From Bacillota bacterium (lineage in GTDB: Bacteria > Bacillota > Clostridia > Lachnospirales > Lachnospiraceae): a DNA stretch of 64,000 bases. Location: positions 1 through 64,000 of the forward strand of contig JAEZLZ010000052.1 in assembly GCA_023415055.1 (NCBI GenBank). Direction: 5' to 3'. Shown here in pieces: positions 46,846 through 54,888 of this stretch. How positions within the stretch are numbered: the first letter of the stretch is position 1; each line of letters opens with the position of its first letter. A program made the position numbers and the translations under genes. Below the pieces are notes generated by a model. The model was not told the origin of the DNA and ran no database searches. It was given only the letters and a program-made list of their open reading frames with translations.

Positions 46846-48333
46846 ATGGATACTTGCTTATACAATAACGAAGAAATATATGGTTGGAAATTGAAAGATG
46901 AAGACAATCAATACGATAAGGAACTATTAGGGCAGTGGAGAAGGGCATCCGAAAGAAAGCAACTGCATTGTGTAGATTGTGGTGAGAATGTATTTTTAAA
47001 AGCAGGAGATTATAACGAACCTCACTTTTCACATTATTCTGGAAGCGATTGTGCACACAATAATTTTGAAAGTCAAGAAAGTCTTCGTGGCAAACGCCTC
47101 TTAATAAAAATAGCAGAGAGAAGTTTTCCAGAAAGTAATATAGAAACAAAATATAAAATGCCTGACGGAAAATATAGTACAGTGTTTATTAAAACAGAAA
47201 CAGGCATTTCGATAGACTTTCATTATCAAGAACTGCAAAATATTAATTATGATGAACGAAGCAAATATTATATAGATAGCAATATACCATTCTTGCATGT
47301 TTTTAGTGGTAATTATGACGGAAAGATTAGGAATACTGGAATTGCACAAAAATATACAATTCAGAAACTGCAAGGTTATTGCATTTTTCTTAATATGTAT
47401 AAAGATAGTAATACTATTTCAATTGAATATGAGTTAACTGATAAGCATCCTGGATCTAAGGTTTATGAAAAATTTTTAATGGAAGATCGAATTACAAACT
47501 ATCAAATAAATGAAGATGGACAACTCTTCTATTTACCTACACAGAGTACTATTCACGAACTTATCGTAAAATTTCTGGAAAGCAAGCAAGTGGAATATGA
47601 GGCTATTAGATTAGAGCAACAACGAGTAAAGAAAGAGTTGGAAGTTGCGGCGATAAAAGCTGCAGAGGCCGCTAAATTGGCGTTAGAATTAGCAGAGGCT
47701 GAGAGATATAAAAGGGAAGAAGAAAGAAAACGACAACAAGAAGAGCTACAACGAGCGGAGCAGCTAGCTAGAGAAAAAAGAGTGGAGGAGCAAGAAAAAA
47801 AGAAGGAAGAGTTTCTAAGGGAGGAAGCAATACGAGAACATGAGCGTGAAAAACGACGTAATGAATTTTATAGCGAGATGTTAGATAAGCATATAATACG
47901 TAGACCATACATAGGAACAAATTCCTCAACAAATATTTATTCTATGAAAGTTATTAATGAATCATGGATATTACCACCCTTGCTAACTAGAACAGGAGGT
48001 TTAAATCATATGACCCCAGATATACGGGAGTCATATTTAAAGGAGTTATGTACTTGGATATTTAGAGCTAACCCGATTCAAAAGGAACAATTAATTAGTT
48101 ATGCCATTGATAGGATAGAGCAACTTCGATTTGTTGATGAGTGGATTATTAGTGAAAGCCGCAAAGATTTTAGCCTTATGAAAGAATGTAGAAACTGTAA
48201 GGATTATGAAAAATTTCTTTGCATGTCATCGTATGATGATGGCTGGTGTCGATTTGTAAAATGTGTAAGTCCAATAGGCGTTTGTTCAAGAGTGAAGAAG
48301 ACTTGTGAGTATTGTCACCACAAGCAAATATAA
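46846..48333 (+). CDS. CoiA-like protein with coiled coil
   Basis: The 495-residue protein starts at ATG 46846 after AGGAGG. The N-terminal part resembles CoiA: CVDCGENVFLKAGDYNEPHFSH (Cys42, Cys45, His60, His63; cited in part) and a nuclease-like core with IDFHYQ and YDERSKYY, matching the family's D...E-x-Q and R-x3-Y pattern, though the Glu is replaced by His. Residues about 245-345 form a charged coiled coil. The C-terminus has eight or more cysteines (CRNC, CSRV, CEYCHHK), perhaps a second zinc site. CoiA acts in natural transformation, but in mobile elements relatives are of unknown role, possibly DNA-end processing or defence. Catalytic competence is doubtful. Confidence 0.65.
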   Translation: MDTCLYNNEEIYGWKLKDEDNQYDKELLGQWRRASERKQLHCVDCGENVFLKAGDYNEPHFSHYSGSDCAHNNFESQESLRGKRLLIKIAERSFPESNIETKYKMPDGKYSTVFIKTETGISIDFHYQELQNINYDERSKYYIDSNIPFLHVFSGNYDGKIRNTGIAQKYTIQKLQGYCIFLNMYKDSNTISIEYELTDKHPGSKVYEKFLMEDRITNYQINEDGQLFYLPTQSTIHELIVKFLESKQVEYEAIRLEQQRVKKELEVAAIKAAEAAKLALELAEAERYKREEERKRQQEELQRAEQLAREKRVEEQEKKKEEFLREEAIREHEREKRRNEFYSEMLDKHIIRRPYIGTNSSTNIYSMKVINESWILPPLLTRTGGLNHMTPDIRESYLKELCTWIFRANPIQKEQLISYAIDRIEQLRFVDEWIISESRKDFSLMKECRNCKDYEKFLCMSSYDDGWCRFVKCVSPIGVCSRVKKTCEYCHHKQI

Positions 48334-48592
48334 TGAACATCATCCCGTTTATGTCGGCACGATATCAACTTTTTTAGTAGATATTCATGTAAAAAAATAA
48401 TTTAAGATAATAAGAATAACAAAATATGGATAAAGTACATTACTCCCGTAAGAGGTGACGTAAAATATAAGTTGTTTATATTAGAGATAACAAGTAAAAA
48501 TATGATAAACAAAAGTGACGTAATAATATTCTGTATTTCGGAAAAGACCATGATGGACAAAAAATGTAAATGATATTTAAATGACATCGGTA

Positions 48593-48891
48593 GCCAAATG
48601 TAATTGTTTTTAATAGTATTTAAAAGGACCGCGGTGGTCCTTTTTAGGCATAAGCATATGGCCCAATATTATGAAAGCAATACTCATGATCTAAAAATAA
48701 AAAAGACCGCAGTGGCCAAATGTAAATATTTACTAGAATATTTAAAAGACCACGGTGGTCCTTTTTGAGCATAAGCATAAACCCAATATTGTGAAGGCAA
48801 TATTCATGACTTCAAAATAAAAAAGACCACAGTGGCCAAATGTAAATATTTACTAAAATATTTAAAAGGACCACGGTGGTCCTTTTTGTGT
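48593..48891. repeat. Tandem repeat of about 120 bp, 2.5 copies, each with a hairpin
   Basis: Units begin with GCCAAATG at about 48593, 48715 and 48835 (periods 122 and 120). Each holds AAAAGGACC-xCGG-TGGTCC-TTTTT, a strong terminator-shaped palindrome, and the first two hold AAAAAGACC-xCAG-TGGCC and an ATAAGCATA block. The palindrome core ACCA-CGG-TGGT resembles that of the array at 45209-45488. The gap 48334-49036 holds no gene. Confidence 0.85.
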
Positions 48892-49036
48892 GATGAATAT
48901 CATTACTGAGTCGTTTGAAATAAGCGGTAAACCGTGCGTACTGGAGTTAAATATTAATAAACGCTGTGCCTAAACACTTCGTAATAAAGTAAATCTGTCA
49001 TACTATTTTACATAAAAGTAAATCGGAGGATAGTAT

Positions 49037-49609
49037 ATGAAAACAACTGATAAGCAATTAATGCTAATTAAACAGATTTTAGATAAGAAGAAGGCTGACG
49101 TTACCCTTAGTATAGTAAACCCTTCTGAAGGACGATACATTGCTACCTGCAGGATCGTGGATGATGTAGGTAGATCAGTTTCGGCCAGTGTTGATTTAGC
49201 TCAGTATAATTCGAAAAGTAAAGGAAGAGCATCAACCGAAGACATTGCTACCTCTAAAGTTATAAAAAAATCGTTTGAGAAATATCTAGAATTATTAACA
49301 GTAGATATGCGACTAATTATTGAGGAAAATGGGCTTCGAACCTCTGAGGTTCTTGACACAATGGAAAAGGCTTTGAAGTGTGTCATCGAGAAAAGCAAAT
49401 CCGGTGAGGAATACATAGCTGATTTCAATGTTGGCAAGCAAAATGCTTTGAAGGTTATAATCAGTACTCAAGAAATAGGAAAAATCAAAATTTCGCTTCG
49501 AAATAACAATGGTATTGTAATTTTCGAAGAAAAAGGAATAACCGCGGACGAGCCAGATGCAGAAGCTTGCATATTATGGTTATATGCTCGTTGCGAAAAC
49601 TGTTTTTAA
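49037..49609 (+). CDS. Unknown protein, 190 residues
   Basis: ATG 49037 follows GGAGGATAG. The protein starts with a helix (KQLMLIKQILDKKKADV), then a beta-rich stretch, a central helical region and a final beta segment ending in two cysteines. No family was recognised and no signal peptide or membrane helix is present. It lies between the 120-bp tandem repeats and the GNAT-like gene. Composition matches its neighbours, so it is probably a native gene of the element. Confidence 0.55.
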   Translation: MKTTDKQLMLIKQILDKKKADVTLSIVNPSEGRYIATCRIVDDVGRSVSASVDLAQYNSKSKGRASTEDIATSKVIKKSFEKYLELLTVDMRLIIEENGLRTSEVLDTMEKALKCVIEKSKSGEEYIADFNVGKQNALKVIISTQEIGKIKISLRNNNGIVIFEEKGITADEPDAEACILWLYARCENCF

Positions 49610-49709
49610 CTAACTCTTAATAAATGTATATCAGTTGATCCTGAGGGAGGTGGTATTCATGTAGGAGCGGATTTTTACTAAATAATTTCGATCAAAGGAG
49701 GATAGTATT

Positions 49710-49745
49710 TTGAATTTTTTACTAATTAAAGATAAGGATAGATAA
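49710..49745 (+). CDS. Possible 11-codon leader ORF before the GNAT gene
   Basis: AAAGGAGG (about 49695-49702) is the only strong ribosome site before the acetyltransferase gene. It serves TTG 49710, whose frame ends at TAA 49743-49745, one base before the TTG of the next gene. Translation of the main ORF may be coupled to this mini-ORF. Confidence 0.35.
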   Translation: MNFLLIKDKDR

Positions 49746-49746
49746 T

Positions 49747-50361
49747 TTGAAACTTGACTTTGAAACCTATAGCACAAGAAACGAGTTTTCTGCCAATACA
49801 AAGAAATACTTTGTCGAAAGCATCCATTTAAAACATGATTATTATTCGTTTGAATTTGGAATTAATATTACGAAAAATGGTAAGCCAGATGCTGAAATCA
49901 GAGGATATGCATTTGACGAGGATGCAAATGAAGATAATAATTTCGGAATCGAGATCATTGCTGATAATTTAGCTTGTGATGCCGGAAATGCGATTCGAAC
50001 TATGATACGGTCGGATTTTTATGGAGATATTTTGGCAGGTACTTTATTAGCAGATGTTTTCAGCTGTTATATAAGCAAAGTATATGTTTGGCCTGAGTAC
50101 CGTGTTAGAGGCATTGGAAAATTTATGTTGGCAAACCTTAAAGATATATTGCAATATGCTTTTAACATCAACACCCGATGTATAACAATAGTTCCTAAAC
50201 CTCAACGACCTGGTACAGATGCCTGGGAAAATGATCCTGATCCCGATGGGGAAAAACTTAAACTTATGATTGCAATACTCGAGAAAGTTGGATATAGGCA
50301 GATTGACAAGACCGGTGTATGGGCATGTAAGGAGTTAGGAGGTTTAAAAGGAGTATGGTAA
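49747..50361 (+). CDS. GNAT-like N-acetyltransferase
   Basis: The 204-residue protein has a GNAT motif A in SKVYVWPEYRVRGIGKFML (about residues 114-132), with R-x-x-G-x-G/A for acetyl-CoA pyrophosphate binding. A late strand-helix follows (MIAILEKVGYRQIDKTGVW), typical of the fold's end. Substrate is unknown. The start is TTG 49747 with only a weak AAGGA site, just after a mini-ORF; no ATG is available before the conserved part. The gene overlaps the next by seven bases. GNATs on mobile elements are often toxins of tRNA or modifiers of antibiotics, but nothing here distinguishes these. Confidence 0.6.
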   Translation: MKLDFETYSTRNEFSANTKKYFVESIHLKHDYYSFEFGINITKNGKPDAEIRGYAFDEDANEDNNFGIEIIADNLACDAGNAIRTMIRSDFYGDILAGTLLADVFSCYISKVYVWPEYRVRGIGKFMLANLKDILQYAFNINTRCITIVPKPQRPGTDAWENDPDPDGEKLKLMIAILEKVGYRQIDKTGVWACKELGGLKGVW

Positions 50362-50642
50362 ACCAGCTTCTAATTGATGGTGATCAAATTCACCTTATAG
50401 GTTTTTCGGCGTTTGATAAAAATGATACCATAAATTTAAGTATATATGGACCCAAAAAGGTAGTGATTTCGGGGCATATACCTAGTCTTGATGCACAATT
50501 GGCATGTCATAACATAGTGACTTTGCGAGATTATAAACATGTTGATCAGGCTCTCGTTGACCAACTAATAGAGGTTGGAGTAACGTCCGGAACAAAGTTT
50601 GTTAGTATACGTAATACATATATAGCTGATATATTCGATTGA
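50355..50642 (+). CDS. Unknown protein, 95 residues, coupled to the GNAT gene
   Basis: ATG 50355 overlaps the end of the GNAT-like ORF and follows AAAGGAG. The small soluble protein has alternating beta and helix segments, with no recognised motif. Overlap suggests that the two proteins work together, possibly as an enzyme with its partner or antidote. Confidence 0.55.
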   Translation: MVNQLLIDGDQIHLIGFSAFDKNDTINLSIYGPKKVVISGHIPSLDAQLACHNIVTLRDYKHVDQALVDQLIEVGVTSGTKFVSIRNTYIADIFD

Positions 50643-50658
50643 TCATTGTACTTTGATG

Positions 50659-50684
50659 AAGCGCCTGGCGAAAGCTGGGTGCTT
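50659..50684 (+). terminator. Hairpin after the 95-residue protein gene
   Basis: A 10-bp stem with three G-U pairs (50659-50668 with 50675-50684) lies 17 bases after the stop. It has no T run, so it is a weak terminator candidate or an mRNA end structure. Confidence 0.4.
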
Positions 50685-50909
50685 TCAAGGGATATATCCA
50701 ATACATACCATACTTTATTACATTCGGAAAGGTAGACTTTTACGGATTTAATTTAGGACATATGAATATGGATAAATCATATCCGTATAACGCCAAATCT
50801 TATATTTGGATATGTCCGTAAATAAATAGACATTTGCAGATAATAAGTGTACAGTGTTTGAGGTAATCTCATATAAAAATTAAGTACTTGAAAGAAATGG
50901 TTATCAGGC

Positions 50910-51086
50910 ATGAAAATATTATTAGTTACAAAGTGGAGATTGTTTGATAATCATGCCTTTGACATATACAATTCAAATTTCAAGTTGATTGGAATCTGTG
51001 GAAAAGTAAATATAATAGAGGATCTCAGGTGTAGGCAAGACTCGGGATATGGAAAAAGTATAATAGAAATGTGTAAGCGAAAATAA
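50910..51086 (+). CDS. Possible 58-residue protein
   Basis: ATG 50910 opens 58 codons (start MKILLVTKWRLFDNHAF) ending at TAA 51084-51086. No good ribosome site precedes it. It resembles the N-terminal strand and loop of a glycosyltransferase- or Rossmann-like fold but is too short to assign. It may be a decayed fragment. Confidence 0.3.
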   Translation: MKILLVTKWRLFDNHAFDIYNSNFKLIGICGKVNIIEDLRCRQDSGYGKSIIEMCKRK

Positions 51087-51228
51087 GGCAATAGTATTTG
51101 ATAGTATCCAGCGAATATTTCGCGACTAATCAGCTATCTTCACCTATGTATTTATGGACACATCACCTAAGGCTGAACGGTAACATGCTTTTTGAACGTT
51201 TTCGATTTTAAATATTTTTTTAAAGTAG

Positions 51229-51257
51229 TTGAAATTATTTTTACTAAAGCATATAAT
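51229..51257 (+). promoter_or_regulatory. Promoter of the AbiF leader RNA
   Basis: TTGAAA (51229-51234), 17 bases, TATAAT (51252-51257). The predicted start near 51264 is immediately before the structured leader. Confidence 0.72.
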
Positions 51258-51263
51258 ATAATT

Positions 51264-51341
51264 AACAGAGTTGCCCGAAGCTATTAAGCATTGGGGACCA
51301 AGCTGAGCTTATTGCTCAGCTTTTCTACTTTTCGGGGGTTT
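51264..51341 (+). ncRNA. Structured leader RNA of the AbiF-type gene
   Basis: An outer stem CCCGAA (51274-51279) / TTCGGG (51331-51336) encloses a TTGG-GGA-CCAA mini-hairpin (about 51291-51301) and a perfect 8-bp hairpin, AGCTGAGC (51301-51308) / GCTCAGCT (51314-51321). The 3' arm of the outer stem carries the GGGGG ribosome site of the gene. Structured RNAs upstream of abiF genes are described (abiF RNA motif), and recent work treats AbiF with its RNA as a toxin-antitoxin pair. Membership in that exact motif is inferred from position and shape. Confidence 0.6.
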
Positions 51342-51343
51342 AT

Positions 51344-51862
51344 ATGGAACTAAAGAAACCATTATTACTTAACGAACAAGTTCTTAAATTAAAAGAGCAT
51401 GGTATAATCAGTGAGGATGAGGCTTATACTCTTAAGGTATTAGCACAAATCAATTATTATCGGTATACAGGTTATGCTTTACAGTTTCGGAAAAGTCCAT
51501 CAGATAGTGATTACATAAATGATATTGAATTTAAGAAGGTGTATCATATCTATCAATTTGATGAAGAGCTGAGAGACTTATTAAGAAAATATATTGAAAA
51601 AGTCGAAGTTTACTATCGCACTCAAATATCTTATGGTTTTTCGGTGGCTAAGTGTATAAACCCACCATATGACCAACATTATGATGAAAATAATTTTTAT
51701 AATAAAAAGGGCTTCAATGCTATAATGGATTCCTTTAAACGTGAAAAAGACTATTATAAGGACAGCCTTATAGTAAAACATCATCAGTCAAAATATATGA
51801 GTAAAATGCCATTGTGGGTTATAGTAGAACTTATGTCTTTTTCCAACATTTCTAAGACATAG
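51344..51862 (+). pseudogene. AbiF/AbiD (Abi_2) family protein, C-terminally truncated
   Basis: The ORF encodes 172 residues with the Abi_2 N-terminal half. KPLLLNEQVLKLKEHGI is followed by INYYRYTGYALQFR and the FDEELRDLLRKYIEKVEVYYRTQISY helix (cited in part). The ORF ends in PLWVIVELMSFSNISKT. Family members run to about 300 residues and carry a second HEPN-like part after this point, which is missing. The stop lies ten bases from the end of the convergent Rep-helicase gene, so the gene was probably cut when that DNA joined. Abi_2 proteins are HEPN RNases or toxins causing abortive phage infection. This copy is likely inactive as a nuclease, but its leader RNA is intact. Confidence 0.8.
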
Positions 51863-54311
51863 TTTTCTGCTGAGGTTTCAAAATCGCATTATCGTTATGT
51901 ACTTTCTCAGAATAAAGTAGCTTTTCATCGACACCATCGACTTTTAATAGCTTTATATTTTTTTTTGCGCGGGTAACTGCAGTGTATACCCACTCTGGGG
52001 TTAGCAAAACATCTGAATGGTCAAGAAGTACGACGACATTATCATACTCTGAGCCCTGAGCCTTGTGACATGTTAACGCGTATCCGGGGACAAACATTTC
52101 AATGCTCTCGTCGAGAGAAACCTGCACTCCACAATCAAAAGTGAATATCCTCGAGTAAGGATCATAACTTTCAATTGTTGCTATCTGACCATTTAAAATA
52201 CCACGGCGGTCATTCTTAAGAAACATCACAGGCATTCCAATTTTGTAATGATACCCCTTGCGACCTTTAATAGGATAGTTCTCTGTAATATTACGATTAA
52301 TCGCATCCACTTGAATGTGTGTAGAACTTATGACTGAATAATTCTCAGTAGTAGCTAATCGAATTGTTTCATCATAATTTCCATTGATATTCGTAAAAAT
52401 GTCACCTTTATACTGACCATCAAAACTGTAGGCAAGCTCGATGATAGAATCAGTTGATCTGTGATTTATAGTAAGGTGGTAATGATTTTCGGGAACAATG
52501 TCTGCATATTCCAGAACTGAAGAGCCATTTACAGGTTTGAGCTGTTTGGGATCACCAACAAAAACAATCCGGCAGGTATCGTTCAGACCGTTCAACAGCT
52601 GAGCACATAGTAGTTGATCTGCCATACCAGCTTCATCAATTATAACCAAGTTAAAATCTGCACGATGCCTCTCATGGAATGAAAACTTACTAATTGTTTC
52701 ATTTTCACCATAAAGAGAATACATAGCACCATGAATGGTTTTAAAGGTTATGTAATTCAGCATTTCTAGGCATGTCTTCTCAACCAGTTCATACATCCTT
52801 TGCACTGCCTTTCCGGTGGGAGCAGTACAAAGAATTCTTAGCTCTTGATGATCTCCTTCTAAGTTAAACTGTTTAATGAACTCTGCAATGCAGGATGATT
52901 TTCCCGTTCCAGCGGATCCAGTTAAGAAAACCATTTGAAGCCAGCCAAACACAGCTTCCAAAAAGTTTAGCTGCTCCTGAGTTAAAGAGGGCTGTGTGCT
53001 GCGATGGTTTACTCTTGGCAGAGGTTGAAGCACATTTTGAAAACGCTTAAGCTCATCCTGGAGGAATACTTCACTTTCCCTAGCAATGTCTTCGCTTAAG
53101 GCTGTAATCTTAACCAACTCTGACTTTACTAATGCAGTCTTTCCTTTGTACTTCATTAAAGTAAGATTCTTTTTGCATTGTTTTAGTTTTGACTGCAGTT
53201 CAGAGATTTTTTTGTAATGATTGTTAGGACTGGGTGTGTAAGTTGGTTTTTTAGAGTCTGTTATGTATTTGATGTTCGGCTTTTGTAATTCTAAAACTAT
53301 ACCCCTGCTGCTGTGAAGCTGATTAATATTTTCTGACTTAATATTTGTGGTGCTATCAATTGAACGCGCTACGGATAATGCTTCACGGAAAAGGTCTTCA
53401 TCAGTATAATTTTTGGTAAGGTATATTGCCAATGGTTCTGCTGCTTGCCAATCGAAGGGGTATTTTTTTGCATTATTAAATAGACCTTGCTGGAATATTC
53501 CCTCCTGATAAAGGTATGGAATATACATGTTCGTTACAAAGTGTATGTGTGGAAGACCACTTTTGGTAAATTCTATCCGAGATATATATTTAAAATCCAT
53601 ATCAAACAAAAATTGAAAGCGACAATCTACCTCAGTATCAATAAAACCCCTACACTCTGAGTCTGTCATATACAGATAATTAAAGATCTCCTGGAGACAA
53701 GAATTTATTTCCCCAAAAAACGAATTTAATAAACCAGTATTCTTTAACTGCTTTTTATCATACCCGAGGTACATATCGAAATATATGGTGGTTAGGCGAT
53801 TGCATGCTATTTTAGACAAAGGAGATCCATACTGAGACAGATATTCGGGCAAGGATCTATTCTGTAGCGCTGCAATTATTTCTTTGCAATAGATGGTTTT
53901 GTTTGACATCCTGTTTGGCTGGATTATGTGCAACCAAATATTAAACCGCTCTACAGAATAAAGTTTGAAGATGTGCTTTGCGTATGTGGATGCATTTGCC
54001 CTGTTGTAATACTTCAAATAATTTCGCATTTTTGAAATAGTCTTCATGTTGTTCTTTAATTTTCTGAATTGATCAACCGCTTTTAATGGTGCTGATGGGG
54101 GGGAAGTTAACGTGACCATATTATATAGTTCAAAATCCTCAACCCTATTTTGGACTGCCAACTTTTTATCTTCTTGTATTCGTGGACCACAATACTTACA
54201 TGCAAGCTTCTTACATGCAAATTTGCTTCTTCTTTTGTTATCATTGTTGAATTTGCAGTTTAAGACAGCATCGTTGTTACTAGTTGTACCTCTACTTATT
54301 ACTCTTCTCAT
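51852..54311 (-). CDS. HUH endonuclease-SF1 helicase fusion (Rep-Hel)
   Basis: The 819-residue protein joins two enzymes. The N-terminal part has Cys33, Cys38 and Cys41 (KKLACKYCGPR), MVTLTSPP (about 65-72) and the HUH motif SGLPHIHFV (His255, His257). Then come Tyr297 and Tyr302 in IYLTKNYT, a likely nucleophile region. A charged linker (360-430) leads to an SF1B RecD/Pif1-like helicase with Walker A GSAGTGKSS (465-473), Walker B VIIDEAGM (556-563), GDPKQLKPV (586-594), HKAQGSEYDNVVV (749-761) and YTAVTRAKKN (776-785). The product could nick and unwind its own DNA for rolling-circle replication or transposition. It is unlike MobF/TraI relaxases and resembles Helitron Rep-Hel layout. The ATG follows AAAGGATTT on the minus strand. 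Confidence 0.82.
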   Translation of the reverse strand: MRRVISRGTTSNNDAVLNCKFNNDNKRRSKFACKKLACKYCGPRIQEDKKLAVQNRVEDFELYNMVTLTSPPSAPLKAVDQFRKLKNNMKTISKMRNYLKYYNRANASTYAKHIFKLYSVERFNIWLHIIQPNRMSNKTIYCKEIIAALQNRSLPEYLSQYGSPLSKIACNRLTTIYFDMYLGYDKKQLKNTGLLNSFFGEINSCLQEIFNYLYMTDSECRGFIDTEVDCRFQFLFDMDFKYISRIEFTKSGLPHIHFVTNMYIPYLYQEGIFQQGLFNNAKKYPFDWQAAEPLAIYLTKNYTDEDLFREALSVARSIDSTTNIKSENINQLHSSRGIVLELQKPNIKYITDSKKPTYTPSPNNHYKKISELQSKLKQCKKNLTLMKYKGKTALVKSELVKITALSEDIARESEVFLQDELKRFQNVLQPLPRVNHRSTQPSLTQEQLNFLEAVFGWLQMVFLTGSAGTGKSSCIAEFIKQFNLEGDHQELRILCTAPTGKAVQRMYELVEKTCLEMLNYITFKTIHGAMYSLYGENETISKFSFHERHRADFNLVIIDEAGMADQLLCAQLLNGLNDTCRIVFVGDPKQLKPVNGSSVLEYADIVPENHYHLTINHRSTDSIIELAYSFDGQYKGDIFTNINGNYDETIRLATTENYSVISSTHIQVDAINRNITENYPIKGRKGYHYKIGMPVMFLKNDRRGILNGQIATIESYDPYSRIFTFDCGVQVSLDESIEMFVPGYALTCHKAQGSEYDNVVVLLDHSDVLLTPEWVYTAVTRAKKNIKLLKVDGVDEKLLYSEKVHNDNAILKPQQKTMS

Positions 54312-54888
54312 TTGTAAAAAATCCTTTCAGAAAAATGATTTATAAGAATCAGTATGTATTTTGATGTTCAATTTTCATGAAAGGGTCATTTGAGGTGGTA
54401 AGAAATGCAGAATAATAACGAATAGTAGCAGAATAATAAAGAAGGGTGTTTTTAAGCTCCGATGTGAAGATAAGAAAAAGAGAAGACCAAGTGACCTGCG
54501 AGGAGATAAATCTGTTCACTTTTTATACTTTTGCGTTTTCTGAATTGTTTTTCCCCTATATATTAATCAAGTAGATGCGAGGTTTTGCTTAGGACTATTT
54601 CCTCTAAATGATAAGACAGTTATACTAATCATAAAGGCATATGAAAGAGGCAACCGTTTGTTTGATTCGTCGATCATGGCCATAATCCTTGAGAAAGATG
54701 TAAATTATTGATAGAAATATAGAAATAATTGGTATATAATAAAATTACGATTTGACAAAAAATCTTAATATATAGTAAATGAATTAGACTGCAGATAATA
54801 GCAATAATGGGAAATTGAATAGATGGTAGGATATATGTTTTCATAAAATACATAAATTCATAAATTTAATTACAACTTTGGAGGTCTT
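54312..54888. other. Gap between the Rep-Hel gene and the membrane protein gene
   Basis: No intact gene. An unbroken frame without a start (about 54544-54710) ends at a TGA and encodes a segment with NQVDARFCLGLFPLNDKT, perhaps a remnant. The promoter of the leftward Rep-Hel gene and of the rightward membrane gene must lie here. Confidence 0.4.

Noticed and set aside
51840..54400. Helitron-type termini (TC start, hairpin and CTAR end) around the Rep-Hel gene
   Set aside because: No convincing pair of ends could be delimited, and the missing half of the abi gene was not found on the other side.
54544..54710. Open frame without start as the missing C-terminus of the AbiF protein
   Set aside because: The translated segment does not resemble the Abi_2 C-terminal region, and there is no start codon.
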